Shown here piece after piece: positions 57,237-64,000 of a stretch of DNA of 64,000 bases (within the stretch, counting starts at the first letter, position 1; each line of letters begins with the position of its first letter). Source of the DNA: Imbricaverruca yamaguchii (Eukaryota > Arthropoda > Thecostraca > Neoverrucidae); contig JAOTOL010001655.1 of assembly GCA_034440575.1 (NCBI GenBank), positions 3,641,001 to 3,705,000 on the forward strand, read 5' to 3'. A program made the translations under genes and the position numbers. The notes below the pieces were generated by a model. The model saw nothing but the letters and a program-made list of their open reading frames with translations. It was not told the DNA's origin and did not search any database.

Positions 57237-59215
57237 GTCTGTGTGGTGGCTGTGACCACGCTGTATTGGCCAGTGTGGTGGCCGTATTGTGGTGGCTGTG
57301 ACCACGCTGTATTGGCCAGTGTGGTGGCCGTGTTGTGTTGGCCAGTGTGGTGACCATGTTGTATTGGCCAGTGTGGTGGCCGTGTTGTGTTGGCTGTGAC
57401 CATGTTGTATTGGCCAGTGTGGTGGCCGTGTTGTGTTGGCTGTGACCATGTTGTATTGGCCAGTGTGGTGGCCGTGTTGTGGTGGCTGTGACCATGTTGT
57501 ATTGGCCAGTGTGGTGGCCGTGTTGTGGTGGCTGTGACCACGTTGTATTGGCCAGTGTGGTGCTTCATTTGCTTGCCGTGTTGTGTGGTGGCTGTGACCA
57601 CGCTGTATTGGCCAGTGTGGTGACCATGCTGTGTTGGCTGTGACCACGCTGTATTGGCCAGTGTGGTGGCCTGTGTGTGTCCGTGTTGTGTGGCTGTGAC
57701 CACGTTGTATTGGCCAGTGTGGTGGCCGTGTTGTGGTGGCTGTGACCACGTTGTATTGGCCAGTGTGGTGGCCGTGTTGTGGTGGTTCTGTGACCACGTT
57801 GTATTGGCCAGTGTGGTGGCCGTGTTGTGTTGGTTGTGACCACGCTGTATTGGCCAGTGTGGTGGCCGTGTTGTGGTGGCTGTGACCACGCTGTATTGGC
57901 CAGTGTGGTGGCCGTGTTGTGGTGGCTGTGACCATGTTGTATTGGCCAGTGTGGTGGCCGTGTTGTGGTTGGCTGTGACCACGCTGTATTGGCCAGTGTG
58001 GTGGCCGTGTTGTGTTGGCTGTGACCACGCTGTATTGGCCAGTGTGGTGGCCGTGTTGTGGTGGCTGTGACCACGTTGTATTGGCCAGTGTGGTGGCCGT
58101 GTTGTGGTGGCTGTGACCACGTTGTATTGGCCAGTGTGGTGGCCGTGTTGTGGTGGCTGTGACCATGTTGTATTGGCCAGTGTGGTGGCTGTGACCACGC
58201 TGTATTGGCCAGTGTGGTGGCTGTGACCACGCTGTATTGGCCAGTGTGGTGGCTGTGACCACGCTGTATTGGCCAGTGTGGTGGCCGTGTTGTGGTGGCT
58301 GTGACCATGTTGTATTGGCCAGTGTGGTTTGTGGCTGTGAATTGGCCAGTGTGGTGGCCGTGTTGTGGTGGCTGTGACCACGCTGTATTGGCCAGTGTGG
58401 TGGCCGTGTTTTGGCTGTGACATTTATTGGCCAGTGTGGTGGCTGTGACCACGTTGTATTGGCCAGTGTGGTGGCCGTGTTGTGGTTGGCTGTGACCATG
58501 TTGTATTGGCCAGTGTGGTGGCCGTGTTGTGGTGGCTGTGACCATGTTGTATTGGCCAGTGTGGTGGCCGTGTTGTGGTGGCTGTGACCATGTTGTATTG
58601 GCCAGTGTGGTGGCCGTGTTGTGGTGGCTGTGACCACGCTGTATTGGCCAGTGTGGTGGCCGTGTTGTGGTGGCTGTGACCACGCTGTATTGGCCAGTGT
58701 GGTGACCGTGTTGTGTTGGCCGGTGTGGTGGCCGTGTTGTGGTGGCTGTGACCACGCTGTATTGGCCAGTGTGGTGGCCGTGTTGTGGTGGCTGTGACCA
58801 CGCTGTATTGGCCAGTGTGGTGGCCGTGTTGTGGTGGCTGTGACCACGCTGTATTGGCCAGTGTGGTGGCCGTGTTGTGGTGGCTGTGACCATGTTGTAT
58901 TGGCCAGTGTGGTGGCTGTGACCACGCTGTATTGGCCGGTGTGGTGGCCGTGTTGTGTTGGCTGTGACCATGTTGTATTGGCCAGTGTGGTGGCCGTGTT
59001 GTGTGTGGCTGTGACCACGTTGTATTGGCCAGTGTGGTGGCTGTGACCACGCTGTATTGGCCAGTGTGGTGGCTGTGACCACGCTGTATTGGCCAGTGTG
59101 GTGGCTGTGACCACGCTGTATTGGCCAGTGTGGTGGCCGTGTTGTGGTGGCTGTGACCACGCTGTATTGGCCAGTGTGGTGGCCGTGCTGTATTGGCCAG
59201 TGTGGTGGCCGTGCT
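57237..59215. repeat. 46-bp minisatellite, about 43 copies
   Basis: Unit ggccagtgtggtggccgtgt plus tgtggtggctgtgaccacgc and tgtatt. Shorter 26-bp units (missing the middle) are interspersed. Not inside a recognised gene. Frames of 454-818 codons on minus are by-products of the repeat. Confidence 0.97.
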
Positions 59216-60165
59216 GTGGTGTCGGTCAGCCTGGTGGCTGTTATCGTGCTGTGCCGGTCAGTGCAGTGACCGTGCGATGTTTCGGCCAGCGCGGTGACCG
59301 TGACGGAAGCTCTGCGCGCGTGACGATTACCGCCGCCACGGACCGGCGTCGCCGAGATAACGACCGCGTGGCGCGCCGTCCGGTCCGAGCCGTTTTTCAC
59401 GTGCGCGACGGAAAAACGCCACGCCGTTATGCCGACTACGGCTCCGGTATATGCAGATCGGTTATTTGGGGGCGGCGTGGAGCCGTATCCAGTGGAGTGT
59501 GAGGCGCGCTGCTCAATCGGCTGTTCCCAGGGGCGCCGCGTGTTGCACAATACCTGACTGCCCAATACCGCACACAGGGCCGCCGCACCTCCGCGGCTGC
59601 GTGCTGCCGATATCCCAAGTCCGGAGGATACTGTGCTGTGGACAGCTGCAGTTTCCAGATGCCGTGCTGTGGGTAGCTGCAGTCTCCAGGTACTGTGTTG
59701 TTTCCTGATGCAGTCTCCGGGTCGTGCGCGCTCCATACCTGCAGTCTCCGTGTGCTCGACGTGGGCCTGATATGCTGCGGTGTTGCCGGGCGGATTACAA
59801 TCGGGATCTACAGTCCACCAGCTGGAACCTGGATACTTATGCAGTGAACGCAAGATCGGCTGAGTAAGGTAAGGCCATGCGACCTGCATATCCTTGTTGG
59901 GACCAAACATGTGGATGCTTGGTGTGTGTGCAGGTGAGAGGTCTTGATCATTTTCCCAAGCACTGGGAATTCCCAAATGGAGACTGCTAGCGCAATGAAA
60001 CAAGAAATCAGTACATTGCACGTGATGGGATCGCGCGATTAATACCTGATTGTTGTGCGCTCAGGTTGTTGGTTGAACTTCCAAGTCAGTTGAGTGGACT
60101 TTTGTACGCCTAAATAGCGAATATTCATGTTTAGTTATTTCCCGTGCAAGATAAATAACGGATAG

Positions 60166-60354
60166 GTGCTTACGACATTCGGCCTAGCATTCATCGCCAT
60201 AGCTGTATTGTTGGCCGGCCCTGTGGATGGAAAGACACGTCCCCATCCGCTTTTGAAACTACCTATCTTTCTTCGCCAGGTTTTGAACTTGTCTTACAGT
60301 ATTCTTTTAGGAAAAGCTCGGATTATCTCCAAATGTTCGTGTTTTTAAAATAAA
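60166..60354 (+). other. Candidate terminal exon of a small secreted peptide (speculative)
   Basis: An open frame reads LTTFGLAFIAIAVLLAGPVD then GKTRPHPLLKLP, like a signal peptide with a short basic peptide behind it. There is no ATG in this frame; GATAG|GTGCTT just upstream could be a splice acceptor. The frame ends TAA at 60346-60348 and AATAAA follows at 60349-60354. Chance is quite possible. Confidence 0.2.
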
Positions 60355-61210
60355 GTTTTCTTTTTACTTCACCTATTGGTTACTAAGGTATACCGACCGA
60401 GCAAGCGCTTTTGATACATTTGGTATGATTCGCAAGCTAATATTGGTAAAGACCTGCTCCGCAGGCTGTACGGTGTTGCAGGTTGAATAAAATCCCGAAT
60501 GGCATCAATCAAGCAAAATTCGGGCGCATTTGATGTAAATGTGATTGTTGGCACGGCGCCGATCGGTTTTAGTCACCCTTTCTTGCTTGGATACGAGCAG
60601 AATTAGTCAGTCAGCTTGGCCTTTTCACGCGCAGTGTAGGTAACGTGTTTTTTGTGACCAGTGTATGTGAACTTCAAGTGTAGTGGCTCACATTGTGAAG
60701 CAATTTTGGCAAGGGTTATGGTTTCCAGAAATAATTGATGGGATCCAAGGTGTTTAGATGGCGTTCTGTACAAAATTTGGCACTAAATCCGTACGAAAAT
60801 CTAGTGTTGAATCCGCCCTTATCTTCGGCGAAACTTGTCCCCCTCCAGTTCTAAAAGTGAAATTGCCAGCATGTTCATCCATACCTTGGGATACTAATGA
60901 TGCGCGACATGCTATATTTTGTCTCAGAGGCGGATGTGTTACTCTGTGTACGCTGGCGTAGACTGGTCCATCAATCGTTGATTCGCCTCCTAATCGTACC
61001 GAAGCGTATCTATTTGGTCTACTTAGGTACACTAGATATAATTTCGAGAAAACGTTGGTCATCAACAAGATCAGTGGATCCGCCCCCTCCAATCAATTTC
61101 GCACAGTGATCCCCATGCCTAGATGCCACTGGTGAGGCAAGGTCGAATTGTTGACCTCAGTTTGAAGGTTGTATTTTTATTGTGCGTTTATCTCATGCAT
61201 TGTGAGGCAA

Positions 61211-61287
61211 TCCTCTATTGCAGTGGTGGGTGCAATATAACCCAATGGGGTTGATGCACCATAAAAACCCAATAATCAATCAATCTA
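61211..61287 (+). mobile_element. SINE tail-like segment with (ATCA)n end
   Basis: Reads gtgcaatataacccaatggg, gttgatgcaccataaaaacc and caataatcaatcaatc. The oligo-repeat tail and the motif style suggest the 3' end of another SINE family. No head and no target-site duplication found. Confidence 0.4.
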
Positions 61288-62229
61288 TTACAGTGGCTAT
61301 TACTGCCCCGAGTCAGGCATGGAAAAATGGTTGCAATATAAAAGTACGCACGCACGTCGGCGCCAGATGAAGAAAACACACTCCACCAAACACCAGCCAT
61401 CGCTCACTGTTTCACTATCAGCATTCATGAGGTCGTTGAGCTGCACACAATGTGACGCTTCAACTGACGGCTAACGTTCGACGTCGCCAGGCCCGTGAGA
61501 TTCCAGCTGTAAAGACTGTAAAACTGACTGTAAAGACGAGGGACATGGCGACATGGGCGTCGTGTACAGGTATCGTTGAGGGCCCGGGGTATGTGTACAG
61601 GCTGTATTTCCTCGTGTTGCGCTTCCCTATGTTTCGATTAGTGCGGAACACTGTGGCTGGGCGTTCAGATTCATCCCTCTTCAGCATCTTGTGTACCAAA
61701 GACGAAGTGCATAAATCTGCATGGAGTGGTGCTAGCATCCATCAAAGCCTCTCCCGAAGGATGCGGTGAAATTTCCGCCAGCTAAAAATTACTCGTGCCT
61801 CAAAGTTGCATTTTTTAAATTTTGTCGATGTTAGATTGTCTACTATTGCCGTATGCCGAAAGCAGTATCTGACCTGCGAGAGAATCAGGGCGATAACAAG
61901 GGTGGTGACGACGTCAAGGGGAGATGGTGCCGGAGGTAAGACAGCCCGATGAGAGTCCCTATGAAGCGGTGGCTGAGGACACCACATGGGTGTCTCAGAA
62001 CATTGATATTTACAGGACCCTGTCAATGGGATGCCCGGTTCTTCACCTTGTCACAGACGTCAAGAGTGACTTCTCGGAAGGTTACTTGCATTGTTGGAGG
62101 TTGTGCAGATTTTGACGGTTTTCCGAAGCTATCAGTTGAGTGTTATTCGCGTTGACCTTGGGAGCGTTCCCGGGGGAACCATTCGCTGAACGAGCAAAGG
62201 GAAGCAAAGCACATAAGATTAACGATTAA

Positions 62230-62404
62230 AGCTCACTCTTTTTACCTGCAGCGAGAATCTGTATGTCATCCGCACATTGGACTAACTCGACCCTGTAGCT
62301 TTACAGCGCAAGGTCATTCGCAAAAACTGTGAAAAGTAGTGGTCCAAGGGCTGACCCCGAGAACACCCCATACGTTTAGGTAGCGGCGGTGATGCCTTAG
62401 GCTA
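62230..62404 (-). mobile_element. Non-LTR retrotransposon fragment, reverse transcriptase motif B-C part
   Basis: The minus strand reads GVFSGSALGPLLFTVFANDL, then after a stop VELVQCADDIQILAAG. These are the GxxxGSxLGPLLF and (Y/C)ADD motifs of a non-LTR reverse transcriptase. It belongs with the fragment at 62930-63125, from which it is split by a minisatellite. Confidence 0.85.
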
Positions 62405-62925
62405 ACTGGTGAGATATGTCAGAGCCACATTCTGGGTGTGACCGTCGATATTTGTCAGAGCCACACTCTGGGTGTGACCGGTGGGATATATTAGAGCCAC
62501 ACTCTGGGTGTGACCGTGGGGATTTGTCAGAGCCACACTCTGGGTGTGACCGGTGGGATATGTCAGAGTCACATTCTGGGTGTGACCGCTGATATATGTC
62601 AGAGTCACATTCTGGGTGTGACCGGTGGGATATATCAGAGCCACACTCTGGGTGTGACCGTTGGGATATGTCAGAGCCACAGTCTGGGTGTGACCGGTGG
62701 GATACATCAGAACCACAGTCTGGGCGTGACCGGTGGGATATATCAGAGCCACACTCTGGGTGTGACCGGTGGGATATGTCAGAGCCACACTCTAGGTGTG
62801 ACCGGTCGGATACATCAGAGCCACACTCTGGGTGTGACCGGTGGGATATATCAGAGCCACACTCTGGGTGTGACCGGTGGGATATATCAGAGCCACACTC
62901 TGGGTGTGACCGTGTAGATATGCGG
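62405..62925. repeat. 36-bp minisatellite, about 14 copies, inside a LINE fragment
   Basis: Unit gggatatatcagagccacac plus tctgggtgtgaccggt, nearly regular. It sits exactly between two parts of one reverse transcriptase and replaces the palm segment expected there. Confidence 0.97.
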
Positions 62926-62929
62926 AGAA

Positions 62930-63125
62930 TCAAGCGCTGTCGGCATCATAAAGCTGTAACTTGTGGATGATGATTTTGTGGTCAATAACGTCGAATAACT
63001 TACTTAAATCGATGACAGCTAAGCGTGCTTTACTTATTGCTAAGCAGGGCTTGTTGCGTGAACCCTGGTCCCACCACCTGATCCCTGAATTCCGGTTAAA
63101 CGGCAGAATTTTGACCAACACGTTA
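62930..63125 (-). mobile_element. Non-LTR retrotransposon fragment, reverse transcriptase motif A part
   Basis: The minus strand reads VLVKILPFNRNSGI, then ARLAVIDLSKLFDVIDHKII and IHKLQLYDADS. DLSKxFDxIDH is the motif A signature of LINE reverse transcriptases. The frame stops soon after. Confidence 0.88.
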
Positions 63126-63229
63126 ACATGCCGTCAATACATCGACATGGCCGCCCAGTAGCTCGTCCCCGGCCTCATCGGGCCAGCTGCCAACTGACCC
63201 CCCCCCCCCACCCCCAGCCGGGGCTAAAT

Positions 63230-63317
63230 GCGAGTACCTGAAGCGACTCGAACCCTGTGTTACCAGGATGGGGGAGACAAATGAGGGCCAGCGCTCTAAC
63301 CAGTGAGCTACCGGGGC
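63230..63317 (-). mobile_element. tRNA-derived SINE head or tRNA pseudogene
   Basis: The minus strand reads GCCCCGGTAGCTCACTGGTT and AGAGCGCTGGCC, an A-box region, then GGGTTCGAGTCGC, a B box, at tRNA-like spacing but with an oversized middle (ATTTGTCTCCCCCATCCTGG). More likely a retroposon head than a working tRNA. Confidence 0.6.
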
Positions 63318-63469
63318 ATTGTGTCGTTTTGAGCCGATACGTAAGGTTAAGTGTCCATTTGTCGCGATTTCGACGAAAATACAATTTTGCGAGGCTTCCG
63401 GAAGAATGGGTATGCTGCCACAAAAATGACTCTTTTGGCGGTTCATTTCACGACCTTTTTGTTCCCATG

Positions 63470-63660
63470 TGTATGTGTGCATGTCCCTGTGCGTGTGTAG
63501 GTGTGTGTGTATGTGTGTACGTTTGTGTATCTGTGTGTGTAGGTAGGTATGTGTTTATGCCTGTGTGCGTGTATGGGAGTGTGTCTGTGTGTATGTCTAT
63601 ATGTATATCTGTGTGTGTTCGTGTGTGTATGTATGTGTGCATGCATGTGTATGTGTGTGA
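63470..63660. repeat. Imperfect GT-rich simple repeat
   Basis: gtgtgtgtatgtgtgtacgt-type sequence with GTAT/GTGC interruptions; an old, decayed microsatellite. Confidence 0.9.
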
Positions 63661-63679
63661 CGTGCAGCTGCAGGATGTG

Positions 63680-63900
63680 TATCCGTGACGTGTCAGTGTG
63701 GCAGGATGTGTATCCGTGACGTGTCAGTGTGGCAGGATGTGTATCCGTGACGTGTCGGTGTGGCAGGATGTGTATCCGTGACGTGTCAGTGTGGCAGGAT
63801 GTGTATCCGTGACGTGTCAGTGTGGCAGGATGTGTATCCGTGACGTGTCAGTGCGGCAGGTTGTGTATCCGTGACGTGTCAGTGTGGCAGGATGTGCATA
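63680..63900. repeat. 31-bp minisatellite at right edge, about 7 copies
   Basis: Unit gtgtatccgtgacgtgtcag plus tgtggcaggat, nearly identical, decaying towards 63960. It may continue past the window. Confidence 0.95.
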
Positions 63901-64000
63901 AATGTGTGCCATGCAGCAACAGGATATGCATCTGCGATGTGTCGGCGTTGCCGGGCGGGCATATTTCGCATGGCCGGGGCCGGTGTGGGACGTTGACCCG

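Larger units (their letters stand above)
59216..62229. other. Intergenic DNA with no confident gene
   Basis: Decayed repeat units run to about 59300. A GC-rich stretch follows, then unique sequence. The candidates at 60166 and 61211 are listed separately. No conserved exon seen. Confidence 0.5.

Noticed and set aside
57216..60021. Open frames of 454, 632 and 818 codons on the minus strand
   Set aside because: They are translations of the 46-bp array (ANTAWSQPPHW-type repeats). The non-repeat N-terminal part of the longest matches nothing I know and has no gene-like context.

Overview
This is a window of an animal nuclear genome, not a bacterial, viral or organellar one. The genes are split by GT-AG introns, and there are tRNA-derived SINEs with target-site duplications, non-LTR retrotransposon fragments, microsatellites and an unusually heavy load of minisatellites. 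The exact animal cannot be read from the sequence. GC-rich coding DNA, short exons and repeat-laden introns would fit an invertebrate such as a crustacean, but that is a guess.

Two protein-coding genes can be supported. The first fills most of the window on the minus strand: CNOT1, the scaffold of the CCR4-NOT deadenylase complex. I traced 29 consecutive coding exons from the start codon at 45545 down to 641. Their reading phases join without a break to give 1,692 codons, and the gene continues past the left edge; the C-terminal NOT-module part is missing here. The second gene is NAA40 (NatD, the histone H4/H2A N-alpha-acetyltransferase) on the plus strand, with two coding exons at 52397-52536 and 53106-53685 that give 239 residues. 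The two genes are head to head, with start codons about 6.9 kb apart.

Layout: 1-640 is intron downstream of the last visible CNOT1 exon. From 641 to 43.5 kb CNOT1 exons alternate with introns, most of which carry their own minisatellite. From 43.5 to 52.3 kb the DNA is AT-rich and nearly free of minisatellites; it holds CNOT1 exon 1, the inter-gene region and two broken LINE reverse-transcriptase fragments. NAA40 lies at 52.4-53.7 kb. From 53.7 to 64 kb I see SINEs, a 2-kb array of a 46-bp unit, a LINE fragment split by a 36-bp minisatellite, and more tandem repeats at the right edge.

The most striking observation is that the intronic minisatellites are not placed at random. Many start at an exon edge, and their unit contains a copy of the neighbouring splice donor or acceptor, sometimes with 20-70 nt of exon. 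Clear cases are exon 7 (about 30 donor copies), exon 10 (11), exons 13 and 17 (4 each) and exon 9 (acceptor copies); exons 4, 5, 15, 19 and 25 look similar. The gene therefore offers the spliceosome dozens of decoy sites beside each true one, and the donor decoys I translated reach a stop codon quickly. A second notable feature is a set of very short retroposons (33-52 bp) with 12-14 bp target-site duplications. They correspond to the tail of a longer tRNA-derived SINE, and one is nested inside such a SINE.
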